Positions 41,181 to 50,307 are shown, counted from the first letter of the stretch. The stretch: DNA of 64,000 nucleotides from Sphingorhabdus_B arenilitoris (GCF_042651485.1 NZ_JBHSDH010000005.1:1-64000); one strand, 5' to 3'. A program made the numbers and translations. Notes: generated from the letters alone by a model not told the origin.

Positions 41181-42425
41181 ATGACCATAGCGGAAAGCCA
41201 AAAAATAAAGACGCCCAGCGAAAATGAGCTGGTAGCTATGATGGCTTCGCTGATGGCGATCAATGCACTTGCCATCGATACGATGTTGCCCGCTTTCCCG
41301 AATATGATTTCGGCATTTGGCCTGAATGATGCCAACCAAGTGCAATATATCATCAGCAGCTATTTGCTCGGCATGGCGGTCGGATCATTATTTTACGGAC
41401 CATTGTCGGACCGTTATGGGCGCAAGGCAGTGATGATGCCGACAATCATCGGATATGCCCTATTCTCCTTTGCGTGCAGTTACGCTCCGTCATTTGAAAT
41501 ATTGCTCATCCTGCGTATCTGTCAGGGCCTATGCGGGGCGGCCATGGGTGTTTTGGTCGCAGCGGTCATTCGCGATCAATTTGAAGGCGACGCAATGGCG
41601 CGGCGTATGTCAATGATTTTCATGACCTTTATGATCGTTCCCATCATTGCCCCGACACTAGGCGCGCTGATCCTAAAATTCGCGCCATGGCGGGTGATAT
41701 TCGATATGTTTGCCGCATTGGGCATCATTCTCGCGCTATGGATATGGCGGCGGCTGCCCGAAACATTGGACCCTGCCAATGTGATCCCAATACAGCCAGA
41801 TTCCATCGCCCGAACGTGGAAAGCCATTATCACCAACCGTATGGCCATGGGCTATGTTTTGGGCAGCGGCATGGCGCAGGGCGCTTTATTCGGATATTTG
41901 AACGCATCTGAACAGCTATTTGGGGAGACGTTTAACGCCCGCGATTTTTTCCCCATTGGCTTTGCAATTATCGCCATTGGCATTGCCTGCGCCAATTTCA
42001 CCAATAGCCGCATCGTCGAACGCTTTGGCGCGCGGCGCGTATCGCATAGCGCGGTATTTATATTCATCCTCATGGGATTGCTGCAAATAATCGCTGCGAA
42101 AATCTGGCCCAACTCACTGCCGCTTTTCCTGGTACTGATAACGATCAATATGGCGATGATCGGATTTATCGGCAGCAATTTTTCGTCCATCGCGATGCAG
42201 CCTTTCGGCGCCATGGCGGGGGCTGCGTCGTCATTTCAAAATATGGTCCGCACAATGATGGGCGCGGTCATCGGCGCGCTGATTGGGCAGCAGTTTGACG
42301 GCAGCGTTATCTCCATTGCCATTGGTTTTTGCGTCTGCGGCGGGATGAGCCTGATTTTCATTTTATGGTGCGAACGCGGCAAGCTTTTCACCCGCCGCCG
42401 AACGAACTTGGAAGCTTCCGAGTAA
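41181..42425 (+). CDS. Bcr/CflA-family multidrug MFS transporter
   Basis: A 414-residue inner-membrane exporter with 12 hydrophobic segments. The MFS motif between helices 2 and 3, GPLSDRYGRKAVMM, and the Bcr/CflA start MASLMAINALAIDTMLPAFP with an Asp in helix 1 are present. Such proteins expel bicyclomycin, chloramphenicol and other small molecules using the proton gradient. The start is the ATG at 41181 with GGGG at a suitable distance; the reading frame continues upstream without a ribosome site. A bidirectional terminator (42441-42466) follows. Confidence 0.93.
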   Translation: MTIAESQKIKTPSENELVAMMASLMAINALAIDTMLPAFPNMISAFGLNDANQVQYIISSYLLGMAVGSLFYGPLSDRYGRKAVMMPTIIGYALFSFACSYAPSFEILLILRICQGLCGAAMGVLVAAVIRDQFEGDAMARRMSMIFMTFMIVPIIAPTLGALILKFAPWRVIFDMFAALGIILALWIWRRLPETLDPANVIPIQPDSIARTWKAIITNRMAMGYVLGSGMAQGALFGYLNASEQLFGETFNARDFFPIGFAIIAIGIACANFTNSRIVERFGARRVSHSAVFIFILMGLLQIIAAKIWPNSLPLFLVLITINMAMIGFIGSNFSSIAMQPFGAMAGAASSFQNMVRTMMGAVIGALIGQQFDGSVISIAIGFCVCGGMSLIFILWCERGKLFTRRRTNLEASE

Positions 42426-42440
42426 ACCCGGGATGCATAA

Positions 42441-42466
42441 AAAAGGGAGGCCGAAGCCCCCCTTTT
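42441..42466. terminator. Bidirectional rho-independent terminator
   Basis: AAAAGGGAGGC - CGAA - GCCCCCCTTTT, an 11-base stem with one mismatch and a four-base loop. With A and T runs at both ends, it can serve both the MFS gene and the convergent amino-acid permease gene. Confidence 0.85.
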
Positions 42467-42490
42467 CCTCTATCTTTACAGTGCAAAGAC

Positions 42491-44062
42491 TTACACCACT
42501 GGACCATCATCAACCGGCCGGTGCGGCGCGTCATCGTCAAGGCTGTGTACCTCGATAATGCCTTTGCCGACGTGGCTATGCTTATAACCATAAAGGAAAT
42601 AGATCAGCATACCGATCGCGGCCCAACCTGGCAGGACCAGCATCGCATCAAGCGGCAGGTTGACATAAAGAAATATACAACCCGCAATCGTCGCAGGCGC
42701 AACCACCCAAATGAGCGGAGAGCGGAAGCTGCGTTCGCGGTTCGGTTCCTTCACCCGCAGGATCAGCACCGCGATTGCCACCATCAAGAAAGCATACAGC
42801 GTTCCCGCATTGGCCACATCGGCAAGCTTACCCACAGGCAGTAGCGCTGCTGCAAAAGCCACCACGCCGCCGGTGATGGCGGTCACGACATAGGGCGTGC
42901 CCCATTTGGGATGGATTTTCGACAGACTTTCGGGCAGCAACCCGTCCCGCGCCATCACAAAGAAGATGCGTGTCTGTCCAAATAGCAGGATCAGGATCAC
43001 CGATGGCAAAGCGATAAAGGCCGCATAGCCCAGGAAGTTACCCACCGTGCCAAAGCCAATTTCGCGCAGGACATGAGCGAGCGCTTCATTCGAACATACC
43101 AGCTTTGCCGAATGTTCGGCCATGGCGCATTGCCGTGCCAATTCTTCGGAACCGGCCGGGAAAGGAACGCCATTGGGTCCCATAATCGGTTGACCGCCGA
43201 TGGTGCCAACCGCGCCTGCCGCGACCAATATATAGAATATGGTACAGATAAGCAGCGATCCGATCAAACCGATGGGGACGTTACGCTGCGGATTTTTGGT
43301 TTCTTCTGCTGCGGTCGATACCGCATCAAAGCCGACATAGGCGAAGAAAATCGTTGCAGCTGCGCCAACCGCGCCAACGCCCGTACCAAAACCGCCAAAG
43401 ACGCCTGCTGGCAAGAATGGGTTGAAATTCGCCATTTCCGTTTTGGGCAGTGTCAAAACGATGAAGGCGGTCAGTGCCGTCACCTTAATCGCCACCAACA
43501 CCGCGTTCACTTTCGCAGACTCGCTGGTTCCGATCATCAGCAACCAGGTCACCAGCAACGCGATGACGACCGCAGGCAAGTTAATCAGCCCGCCTTCAAT
43601 CCCGCCAAAAGCAAGCGGCGCACCCGCCAGCCAAGCTGGTAATTGTATCCCGAAGGTCTCATTCAATATCGTGCCCGAAAAATAGCCGGACCACCCGACC
43701 GACACAGCTGACGCAGCCACAGCATATTCCAGAACAAGCGCCCAACCAACGGTCCAGGCCAATATCTCCCCCATCACCGAATAGGTATAGGTATAGGCGG
43801 AGCCCGCAACGGGCAGCATTGACGCGATTTCCGCATAACAAAGCGCCGCAACGATACAGATCAACCCTGCTATCAAAAAAGCAAGCATAAGGCCGGGACC
43901 GGCCTTTTGCGCGCCTGCGGAGGTCAGCACGAATATCCCCGTGCCGATAACACAGCCGACACCGAATAAAGTGAGCTGCAACGCACCAAGCGTGCGCGGC
44001 AACGCCTTTTTCTGCGCTGTCGCCAATATGGCGTCAATCGATTTAATCCGGCCAAATAACAT
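42491..44062 (-). CDS. APC-family amino acid permease (CAT-type)
   Basis: A 523-residue membrane transporter with 12-14 hydrophobic segments. FGVGCVIGTGIFVLTS, GLICIVAALCYAEIASMLPV and AGSAYTYTYSVMGEILAWTVG are motifs of the cationic amino acid transporter group of the APC superfamily. YVGFDAVSTAAEETKNPQRNV is also typical. A long loop of about 40 residues (near residues 290-330) contains two cysteines. A start at the ATG 44062 suits the family. It is transcribed alone, with the repeat-rich region 44063-44495 upstream. Confidence 0.95.
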   Translation of the reverse strand: MLFGRIKSIDAILATAQKKALPRTLGALQLTLFGVGCVIGTGIFVLTSAGAQKAGPGLMLAFLIAGLICIVAALCYAEIASMLPVAGSAYTYTYSVMGEILAWTVGWALVLEYAVAASAVSVGWSGYFSGTILNETFGIQLPAWLAGAPLAFGGIEGGLINLPAVVIALLVTWLLMIGTSESAKVNAVLVAIKVTALTAFIVLTLPKTEMANFNPFLPAGVFGGFGTGVGAVGAAATIFFAYVGFDAVSTAAEETKNPQRNVPIGLIGSLLICTIFYILVAAGAVGTIGGQPIMGPNGVPFPAGSEELARQCAMAEHSAKLVCSNEALAHVLREIGFGTVGNFLGYAAFIALPSVILILLFGQTRIFFVMARDGLLPESLSKIHPKWGTPYVVTAITGGVVAFAAALLPVGKLADVANAGTLYAFLMVAIAVLILRVKEPNRERSFRSPLIWVVAPATIAGCIFLYVNLPLDAMLVLPGWAAIGMLIYFLYGYKHSHVGKGIIEVHSLDDDAPHRPVDDGPVV

Positions 44063-44251
44063 TGGAATCTCCCTATAAAGCGCAGGCCATCCCGCCTGCT
44101 ACCCTGATCGCAAGGACACTAACCGCAAAATATCGCAGCGCAACAGCCTATGCGCGAAATATTGTGAAAAACTGCGGAGATGGTCATTTGTAAGGCGCTG
44201 ACCATGGTTGCGTTGAGGTTCAAAAAGCAGTGCCAGCCCGAAACACAAGGT

Positions 44252-44360
44252 CGTCATCCCCGCGAAGGCGGGGATCCATCGCCTAATGTCTAATTTTGAA
44301 CTCATCGGGTAGATCAAACCAATGGCTTGGGTGATGGACCCCCGCCGTCGCGGGGGTGAC
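44252..44360. repeat. Inverted pair of REP-like GTCATCCCCGCGAAGGCGGG units
   Basis: The first unit (44252-44281) is CGTCATCCCCGCGAAGGCGG plus GGATCCATC. The second (44331-44360) ends CCGTCGCGGGGGTGAC. As reverse complements they match at about 26 of 30 bases, with 49 bases between. Each unit is itself a small hairpin (CCCCGC/GCGGGG). They are of the widely scattered intergenic hairpin type. Confidence 0.85.
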
Positions 44361-44440
44361 TGCGTGTTTGTATGAAAGGTCCGGGCCTCGGATCATTTAC
44401 AACGTGAATTGCAACGGGGCTTGGCGTCACAGTTTACAAG

Positions 44441-44476
44441 CAGCGCCATCGGTATTCCGAAACAAGTTCAGGATGA
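44441..44476 (+). repeat. Second copy of the 36-base repeat
   Basis: It contains CCGAAACAAGTTCAGGATGA and matches 18324-18359 at about 29 of 36 positions. It lies just after the stop of the HIT-family gene. Confidence 0.6.
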
Positions 44477-44495
44477 CCTGTTCCGGCCTTCGTCC

Positions 44496-44873
44496 TTATC
44501 GCACCAACATTGGCCCCAGCGGCCGGCCAGCGAAGATATGGACGTGCAGATGCGGCACTTCCTGATGGGCGTCCATGCCGATATTGGCGAGCAGGCGGTA
44601 TCCCGGCTCGGTCAATCCGGCTTCGCGCGCAATATGCCCTACCGCGCGGATAAAGGCCGCAATTTCGGCGTCGCTGCCATTGGCGCTAAAATCATCCCAG
44701 CTGACATAGGCTCCTTTTGGAATGACCAGCACATGATAGGGTGCCTGCGGATTTATATCTTCAAAGGCAAGGACGTGATCGTCTTCATAAACGGTGGAAT
44801 TTGGGATTTCCCCGCGCAAGATTTTCGCGAAGATATTTTGATCGTCATAAGGTTTCGTCGCATCGATTGGCAT
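44496..44873 (-). CDS. HIT-family (histidine triad) protein
   Basis: A 125-residue nucleotide-binding protein of the HINT branch. The catalytic histidine triad is EVPHLHVHIFAG, with APYHVLVIPKGAYVSW earlier. HINT proteins hydrolyse purine phosphoramidates. In related alphaproteobacteria the gene follows hisE directly; here the Gfo/Idh/MocA gene stands between them. It may share the same mRNA, as the gap to that gene is only 15 bases. Start is the ATG at 44873. Confidence 0.94.
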   Translation of the reverse strand: MPIDATKPYDDQNIFAKILRGEIPNSTVYEDDHVLAFEDINPQAPYHVLVIPKGAYVSWDDFSANGSDAEIAAFIRAVGHIAREAGLTEPGYRLLANIGMDAHQEVPHLHVHIFAGRPLGPMLVR

Positions 44874-44888
44874 ATCAGATTCCTAGTG

Positions 44889-45893
44889 TCACTGCGCTCT
44901 GGCTTTCGCCCGAATGGCGTCAAGCAGCTGTATCGTTTTCAAACTATCCTCTCCGCGCGTCGCAACGGGATTTCCATGCAGAACAGCATCGCGAAAGGCC
45001 TCCAGCTGATAGCTGAAGGTTGGGCGCATTGTAAATTGCTCGGTCACTGCATCTTGGCCGTTCAGTTCGAGGATCAGGCTGTGACCTTTTTGCGGATTAA
45101 GCGGATTATTGACGGTAAGTGTGCCGTTGCTGCCGCGGGCAATCAACCGGGCCGCAACGCCGCCTGCCTGCATATTGCACGATAGGCTTGCGGACGCGCC
45201 GCAGGGAAGCTGCATCTGCGCCGATGTGGCCAAATCCGCGCCGCCCGCATGGCGGGTTTCGCAAGCCGACAGGACAACAGGCTCCGCGCCGCTCATCGAA
45301 CGGATCCAATAGGCGGTATAGACGCCCAAATCCCATAAAGCGCCGCCGCCCATCGCTTCAATAAACCGGTGCTCGCCGGGGCTTTCATCCAAATCTGCTT
45401 CAAACAGGGCTTCGATATGATGCAATTCGCCCAGCATACCGCCCCGGACAATGTCGCGCATCCGCGCCGCCATCGGGTGATAATGGCTATGCTGCGCCTC
45501 CATAATCAGCATCCCTGTGCGCGCTTCGGCAGCAATGATGGCTTCCACCTGTAACGGGTCCAGCGTAAACGGTTTTTCGCACAATACCGGCTTGCCTGCC
45601 TCTGCCGCAGCGATCGACCAATGCGCATGGACATCGGGAGGCAGCGCCACGTAGACGGCATCAATATCGGGATCGCGGATCAGCGCTTCATACCCTTCGA
45701 CACTGCGCGCTATGCCATGAGCGGCGGCATATTCTTGTGCTTTGGTCAGGCTGCGTGAGGCTATGGCGGCGACCTCGACCCCGCCGACATCGCGTGCGGC
45801 CTCGATCATCGCATAGGTTGCAACCCGCGCCGCGCCCAATATGCCGATGCGCAAATTTTCGCTATTTGATGCCACGCGCGGCTTTCTCATCAT
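44889..45893 (-). CDS. Gfo/Idh/MocA-family oxidoreductase
   Basis: A 334-residue NAD(P)-dependent dehydrogenase for sugars or related substrates. N-terminal Rossmann fold with LRIGILGAARVATYAMIEAA, then VLCEKPFTLDP (catalytic EKP motif) and the C-terminal domain with GGGALWDLGVYTAYWIRSM (conserved DxGxY). The start is unclear: ATG 45893 overlaps hisE by 32 bases, while a GTG at 45875 has GAGAAAG upstream and overlaps less. It separates hisE from the HIT gene, an unusual insertion into this gene pair. Confidence 0.91.
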   Translation of the reverse strand: MMRKPRVASNSENLRIGILGAARVATYAMIEAARDVGGVEVAAIASRSLTKAQEYAAAHGIARSVEGYEALIRDPDIDAVYVALPPDVHAHWSIAAAEAGKPVLCEKPFTLDPLQVEAIIAAEARTGMLIMEAQHSHYHPMAARMRDIVRGGMLGELHHIEALFEADLDESPGEHRFIEAMGGGALWDLGVYTAYWIRSMSGAEPVVLSACETRHAGGADLATSAQMQLPCGASASLSCNMQAGGVAARLIARGSNGTLTVNNPLNPQKGHSLILELNGQDAVTEQFTMRPTFSYQLEAFRDAVLHGNPVATRGEDSLKTIQLLDAIRAKARAQ

Positions 45894-46182
45894 GACCCGA
45901 CACACCCTCGCGCCGCTCCAATTCGGCGAGCACTTCGTCAAATGTGACGCCGCCATCGGCCAGCAGGATGAGCAAGTGAAACAACAAATCCGCCGCTTCC
46001 TTGGTTAGCTCCTCTTTGTCGCCTGACATAGCAGCAATCACCGTTTCAGTCGCCTCCTCCCCGATTTTCTGGGCGATTTTTGCTCGGCCATTGGCGAATA
46101 GCGATGCGACATAGCTGCTATCGGCCGATGCCCCGCGCCGCGCCGTTATCGTGTCTTCCAATTTTGTAATAATGCCGGTCAT
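45862..46182 (-). CDS. hisE: Phosphoribosyl-ATP pyrophosphatase HisE
   Basis: A 106-residue enzyme for the second step of histidine synthesis, cleaving phosphoribosyl-ATP to phosphoribosyl-AMP. The IGEEATETVIAAMSGDKEEL motif and KEAADLLFHLLILLADGG are the MazG-like metal-binding helices. It is the single-domain form, not fused with HisI. Stop overlaps the oxidoreductase gene; start is 1 base from the MarR gene stop. The rest of the his genes are at 12.3-16.1 kb, so hisE is about 30 kb away from hisF, next to which it usually lies. Confidence 0.96.
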   Translation of the reverse strand: MTGIITKLEDTITARRGASADSSYVASLFANGRAKIAQKIGEEATETVIAAMSGDKEELTKEAADLLFHLLILLADGGVTFDEVLAELERREGVSGHDEKAARGIK

Positions 46183-46701
46183 TCATTCTTCCATTTGCAA
46201 TGCAGCGACTATGGCCCGTTCTTCGTCGGGGATCAGGCCTTCTAAAACTCGCCAGAAACCCGTGACGCTATCCTGCCCTGCGGCGGCATAGGCGTTGGCC
46301 AATTTGGTCCGCAGCGAATCGAATAATTGCGCCTCAAATGCCGCACCCTCTTCGGTCAAGCGGAGCAGCTTTTGCCGCCGGTCGGTGGTGCCCGGGCGGG
46401 TTTCGACATAGCCTTTTTCGTTCAGATCATTGACCACCCGGCCCAGCGACTGTTTGGTAATGGCGAGATAAGCGAGCAGCTCGCTCACCGTTAAATCGGG
46501 TTGCCGCGAAATAAAATAAAGCGCGCGGTGATGCGCCCGGCCAAGGCCATGTTCAGCGAGGCCTTCATCAATGCTGCGCGTGAGCCGGGTATAACCGAAA
46601 TAGAGCAGTTCCACGCCGCGCCGCACCTCGCCTTCGCGAAGGAATAATGCCGAAGCCGTGCGGGACAATGTTTCCCCGGATAAGGAAGATGGGACAGCCA
46701 T
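46183..46701 (-). CDS. MarR-family transcriptional regulator
   Basis: A 172-residue dimeric regulator. The winged helix (about residues 65-130) contains TVSELLAYLAITKQSLGRVV and TRPGTTDRRQKLLRLTEEG. It resembles PetP-type regulators found divergent to a branched-chain aminotransferase gene in many alphaproteobacteria. It is divergent from ilvE, with 97 bases between starts, and directly abuts hisE downstream, so it may control ilvE and be cotranscribed with hisE. Confidence 0.92.
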   Translation of the reverse strand: MAVPSSLSGETLSRTASALFLREGEVRRGVELLYFGYTRLTRSIDEGLAEHGLGRAHHRALYFISRQPDLTVSELLAYLAITKQSLGRVVNDLNEKGYVETRPGTTDRRQKLLRLTEEGAAFEAQLFDSLRTKLANAYAAAGQDSVTGFWRVLEGLIPDEERAIVAALQMEE

Positions 46702-46798
46702 ATTGACGTATCTTGCCGCAGAGCATAGGACAGTTCAAGTATTTCCGTAAATAATTTGCATATAAAATTGCACGATTCTTATCATAACCGGTGACCTG

Positions 46799-47878
46799 AT
46801 GAACTTTTCGATTAACCCAAGCGCCAATCCCCTCCCCGCAGATAAGCGGCAGGAGATTTTATCAAATCCCGGTTTCGGGACCAATTTTACCGATCATATG
46901 GCAATGGTAAAATATACCGCTGGCACGGGTTGGCATGATGCGCACATCACGGCGCGCGCGCCGATAACTATCGATCCAGCAACCGCCGTGCTCCATTATG
47001 CGCAGGAAATTTTCGAAGGCATGAAAGCCTATAAATTGGCCGATGGCACCATGGCGTTATTCCGCCCTGATGCCAATGCTGCGCGCTTCAACCGGTCTGC
47101 GCGGCGTTTGGCCATGCCCGAATTACCCGAAGAGATATTTCTGGAATCGATCCGCAAGCTTGTCGATATTGACCGCGACTGGTTCCCGGATGTTGAGGGC
47201 GGGTCCATTTATCTGCGCCCGTTTATGTTTGCCAGTGAGGCATTTTTGGGTGTGCGGCCTTCGAATGAATATCTCTATATGGTGATTGCATCGCCAGCGG
47301 GAGGCTATTTCAAAAGCGGTGCACCCGCGATCAAAATATGGGTGTCGCAGCATTATAGCCGCGCTGCGCCCGGCGGCACCGGAGCGGCCAAATGCGGCGG
47401 CAATTATGCCGCGAGCCTGATCGCGCAACAAGAAGCGTCGGCACATGGTTGTGATCAGGTCGTATTTTTGGATGCAGCGGAGCATAAGTGGGTGGAGGAG
47501 CTGGGCGGGATGAACCTGTTCTTCTTATTGGAAGGCGGCCATATGATCACCCCGCCGACGAGCGGGACGATATTGGAAGGCATTACCCGCAAATCCATCA
47601 TTCAACTGGCCCGCGACCAAGGCCTGATCGTCGAAGAAAAACCCTATAGTATCAGCGAATGGCGCGATGATGCGCAAAGCGGCAAACTGGTCGAATGTTT
47701 CGCCTGCGGCACTGCAGCGGTGGTTACGCCGGTTGGCACAGTCGCGAGCGAAGAAGGCGAATTTACTATTGGTGCGGGCGGCCCGGGACAAATTACCCAG
47801 CAATTGCGCAGGCAGCTGGTGAATATCCAACGGGGTCTTGCCGAAGACCGTTATGGATGGGTGCAGCGTATAGATTGA
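46799..47878 (+). CDS. ilvE: Branched-chain amino acid aminotransferase
   Basis: A 359-residue PLP-dependent aminotransferase (fold type IV, BCAT group II) for the last step of Val, Leu and Ile synthesis and the first step of their degradation. Substrate motif HYAQEIFEGMKAYKLADG, then GGSIYLRPFMFASEAFLGV, and the PLP lysine K198 in GTGAAKCGGNYAASLIAQQ; EELGGMNLFF and GTILEGITRKSIIQLA are also clear. The ATG at 46799 follows a weak ribosome site. Divergent from MarR. Followed by tRNA-Gln. Confidence 0.96.
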   Translation: MNFSINPSANPLPADKRQEILSNPGFGTNFTDHMAMVKYTAGTGWHDAHITARAPITIDPATAVLHYAQEIFEGMKAYKLADGTMALFRPDANAARFNRSARRLAMPELPEEIFLESIRKLVDIDRDWFPDVEGGSIYLRPFMFASEAFLGVRPSNEYLYMVIASPAGGYFKSGAPAIKIWVSQHYSRAAPGGTGAAKCGGNYAASLIAQQEASAHGCDQVVFLDAAEHKWVEELGGMNLFFLLEGGHMITPPTSGTILEGITRKSIIQLARDQGLIVEEKPYSISEWRDDAQSGKLVECFACGTAAVVTPVGTVASEEGEFTIGAGGPGQITQQLRRQLVNIQRGLAEDRYGWVQRID

Positions 47879-47993
47879 AATTTCCTGTCATTGGACGATT
47901 GCCATCTTGATTTGAAACGCTATAAGGCCGCGCAGCAGGGTGATTCAACCGTGCTGAAAATGGTAACCACCTGGCTGTGATGGCCGGAACTGG

Positions 47994-48068
47994 TGGGACG
48001 TCGCCAAGTGGTAAGGCAGCGGCTTTTGATGCCGCCATTCGCAGGTTCGATCCCTGCCGTCCCAGCCA
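47994..48068 (+). tRNA. tRNA-Gln (anticodon TTG)
   Basis: A 75-base cloverleaf including encoded CCA. The acceptor stem TGGGACG pairs with CGTCCCA, the D arm contains AAGTGGTAAGG, and the anticodon stem GCGGC/GCCGC encloses TTTTGAT with anticodon TTG. The T arm is GCAGGTTCGATCCCTGC. It reads CAA glutamine codons. It stands alone between ilvE and the response regulator gene. Confidence 0.97.
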
Positions 48069-48237
48069 TTTTTCTCCCGAAAAACAATTCCGCCACTGAC
48101 AACCCGATGTTAACAGTTGTAAATGGTTGTAACGACGCGTCTGTCGCGCTGGTCTATATGTAAAAATGCTTCTAAACTTGTAGTATTGATTGTTTTATTT
48201 GCTATGAAACAACGAGTTATAGAATGGGTTGAGGGTT

Positions 48238-48930
48238 ATGCGGATCGCAATTGCGGATGACGAAAGAGACGTCATCGATTTTTTAAAAGCTATCGTTGAA
48301 GAGTTGGGTCATTTGCCGGTCACATTTTCCGACGGCAATGCGTTATCCACGGCACTTAGCCGCGATACATTTGACCTTGTGATCGTCGATTGGATGATGC
48401 CGGGTAAAGATGGGCTGGAAATTTTGAAATGGATGGATGGCGCGCTGGATGAAAAGCCGCCAGTTATCATGATGACCAACCGCACTGCGAAAGCGGATAT
48501 TACGGACGCGCTCAACGCTGGCGCCGCCGACTATATCACCAAACCAGAAGATAGAGGCGTCATCGCCGCGCGGATCAACGCCATGCTCCGCCGCAATGCG
48601 CAGGGGTCGGGCGCATTTGAAACGACCGCCATATATGGCAAATATCATCTCGACCGGATCGAACAGACAGTGGCAATCAATGGAGAGACTGTGTCGCTGA
48701 CCGCCAAAGAATTCGAACTCGCTGACCTATTTTTCCGCAATGCAGACCGCACATTGTCACGCAATTATATCATGGAAACAATCTGGCGTACCACCGCCTC
48801 GCTCGCCACGCGTACATTGGATATGCATATTTCGCGGGTTCGTTCAAAACTGGACCTGCAACCTGAAAACGGATTTCGGATTTTCACGGTTTTCGGCTAT
48901 GGATACCGCTTGGAGTCATTAACAAAGTAA
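48238..48930 (+). CDS. OmpR-family response regulator of CHASE2 system
   Basis: A 230-residue regulator with an N-terminal receiver domain (IAIADDERDVIDFLKAIVEE, phosphoacceptor Asp in LVIVDWMMPGKDGLEI) and a C-terminal OmpR-type winged helix (TLSRNYIMETIW, RTLDMHISRVRSKL). Start ATG at 48238 with GAGGG upstream; a TTG at 48229 is open too. It is the first gene of a three-gene unit with LysM-FecR and CHASE2 kinase genes, spaced 20 and 37 bases, so it is probably the partner of that kinase. Confidence 0.93.
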   Translation: MRIAIADDERDVIDFLKAIVEELGHLPVTFSDGNALSTALSRDTFDLVIVDWMMPGKDGLEILKWMDGALDEKPPVIMMTNRTAKADITDALNAGAADYITKPEDRGVIAARINAMLRRNAQGSGAFETTAIYGKYHLDRIEQTVAINGETVSLTAKEFELADLFFRNADRTLSRNYIMETIWRTTASLATRTLDMHISRVRSKLDLQPENGFRIFTVFGYGYRLESLTK

Positions 48931-48950
48931 CCGCCAAGGGGAAGAAACAG

Positions 48951-50270
48951 ATGTCGAGTATTATCGGGCGATTTTTGTTCCTTTCCTGTTGCGCTTTATT
49001 TTCGGTTGCTTTTGCGGCGACCTCGGCCAGCGCAGCCGATGAAGATACCATTATTTACACGGTAAAACGGGGCGATACTTTAATCGGCCTTGGCAACAAC
49101 TACCTAGCGGCGCCCGGCAATTACCGGATCGTTCAGCGGGAAAATGCCATTCGCAATCCGCGCTTCTTGCCCATTGGTCAAACGATCCGCATCCGCCGTG
49201 ACCTCTTGAAATATAAGGCCGAAAATGCCCGCATTTTGTCGGTTCGCGGCAACGTCACCTTATTGTCAGGCAATAGCAGCGGCGCGGCGCAAAATGGTCA
49301 AATCGTGGCCGAAGGTATGCGCATTACAACAGGCGGATCATCCTTTGTCACTTTGGGGCTTTCCAACGGGTCGCGCATATCGCTTCCTTCCAATAGCGAC
49401 GTGCGGGTCCGGTTATTGCGCAGCTACATATTAGGCGGCAGCATTGATTATGATTTCGATATTGTAAAAGGCGGCACCCGGTCCAAAGTCGTACCCCATA
49501 AAAATAAAGATGACCGTTACCGTGTCCGCACGCCGAAGGCGGTTTCAGCCGTGCGCGGAACAGATTTCCAATCCCGCTATGACTCAGATACGGACCGCGA
49601 CTTTGCCGAAGTGGTCGAAGGCGCTCTGGCCGTGGGTACAGCAAGCAGCGATGGCGTTACCGATTTGCCCGCCGGACAGGGGATTGCCTTGTCGCAAGAT
49701 GGCAATGTCATTCGCGAAGCCCTTCTGCCGGAGCCAAAGCTGATCGATCCCGGAAAGCTGCAGGCTGATCCTGCCATCCTATTTGCTGCGGACCCAGCCG
49801 CTGGAGAAAGCGGATACCGGTTCACTCTGTCATCCGATGCCGGTTTTGTAGACCAGATTGCCGATATTGTAACGCTCGATAAACAAGCCTCTTTTGATGG
49901 CCTTGATAATGGGAATTATTTTGTCCGCGCCCGCGCCATTGCCGGTAGCGGCATTCAAGGGCAGCCTGTTACCTTTGCCTTCAAACGGCGGCTCAACGGC
50001 GTGAAGGGCAGCGCTGGCAAAGGCGATGACGGATATAATTTCAAATGGCTCAGCGAAGGCGAAGGCAAGCGCAGCTTTCATTTTCAACTATTTTCCGGGC
50101 AACCCGGCGGCGTAGCCATCGCCGATGAAACCGCGCTTTCCGCTGGAGAGATCAGCATATCCGACCTCCCCCCCGGTACCTATTTTTGGCGGGTCGGCGC
50201 GGTGCAATATCTGGACAATGAAGTCAGCACCAATTGGACCGATTTTGAAAAGCTGAGCATTGCGCCCTGA
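48951..50270 (+). CDS. Periplasmic LysM-FecR-domain protein
   Basis: A 439-residue secreted protein. A signal peptide (ends ATSASAAD) precedes a LysM domain (about residues 33-80: YTVKRGDTLIGLGNNYL), which binds peptidoglycan. A FecR domain follows (about 95-230: SVRGNVTLLSG, RVRTPKAVSAVRGTDFQ). The C-terminal half is beta-rich, possibly fibronectin- or Ig-like repeats. Such LysM-FecR proteins are found next to CHASE2 sensors in many proteobacteria and may feed envelope signals to the sensor. It lies 20 bases after the response regulator gene, with AAGGGGAAG before its ATG. Confidence 0.93.
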   Translation: MSSIIGRFLFLSCCALFSVAFAATSASAADEDTIIYTVKRGDTLIGLGNNYLAAPGNYRIVQRENAIRNPRFLPIGQTIRIRRDLLKYKAENARILSVRGNVTLLSGNSSGAAQNGQIVAEGMRITTGGSSFVTLGLSNGSRISLPSNSDVRVRLLRSYILGGSIDYDFDIVKGGTRSKVVPHKNKDDRYRVRTPKAVSAVRGTDFQSRYDSDTDRDFAEVVEGALAVGTASSDGVTDLPAGQGIALSQDGNVIREALLPEPKLIDPGKLQADPAILFAADPAAGESGYRFTLSSDAGFVDQIADIVTLDKQASFDGLDNGNYFVRARAIAGSGIQGQPVTFAFKRRLNGVKGSAGKGDDGYNFKWLSEGEGKRSFHFQLFSGQPGGVAIADETALSAGEISISDLPPGTYFWRVGAVQYLDNEVSTNWTDFEKLSIAP

Positions 50271-50307
50271 TGCCGGACAGGCACCGGCAAATGCGTGAGA
50301 AAATCGG

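Larger units (their letters stand above)
44063..44495. other. Intergenic region with repeat units, no gene
   Basis: A 433-base gap holding the amino-acid permease promoter and three repeat units (44252-44281, 44331-44360, 44441-44476). A reading frame on the minus strand from 44099 to 44317 encodes the RRWIPAFAGMTT string, which is the usual translation of this repeat and not a gene. Confidence 0.75.

Noticed and set aside
44099..44317. Minus-strand reading frame with RRWIPAFAGMTT
   Set aside because: This is the standard artificial translation of the GTCATCCCCGCGAAGGCGGG repeat and has no ribosome site.
47963..47988. GTAACC-N16-CGGA just before tRNA-Gln, close to the SigF promoter consensus
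   Set aside because: One mismatch in the -10 (CGGA for CGAA) and overlap with the start region of a tRNA that would not be expected under metal-stress control; treated as chance.
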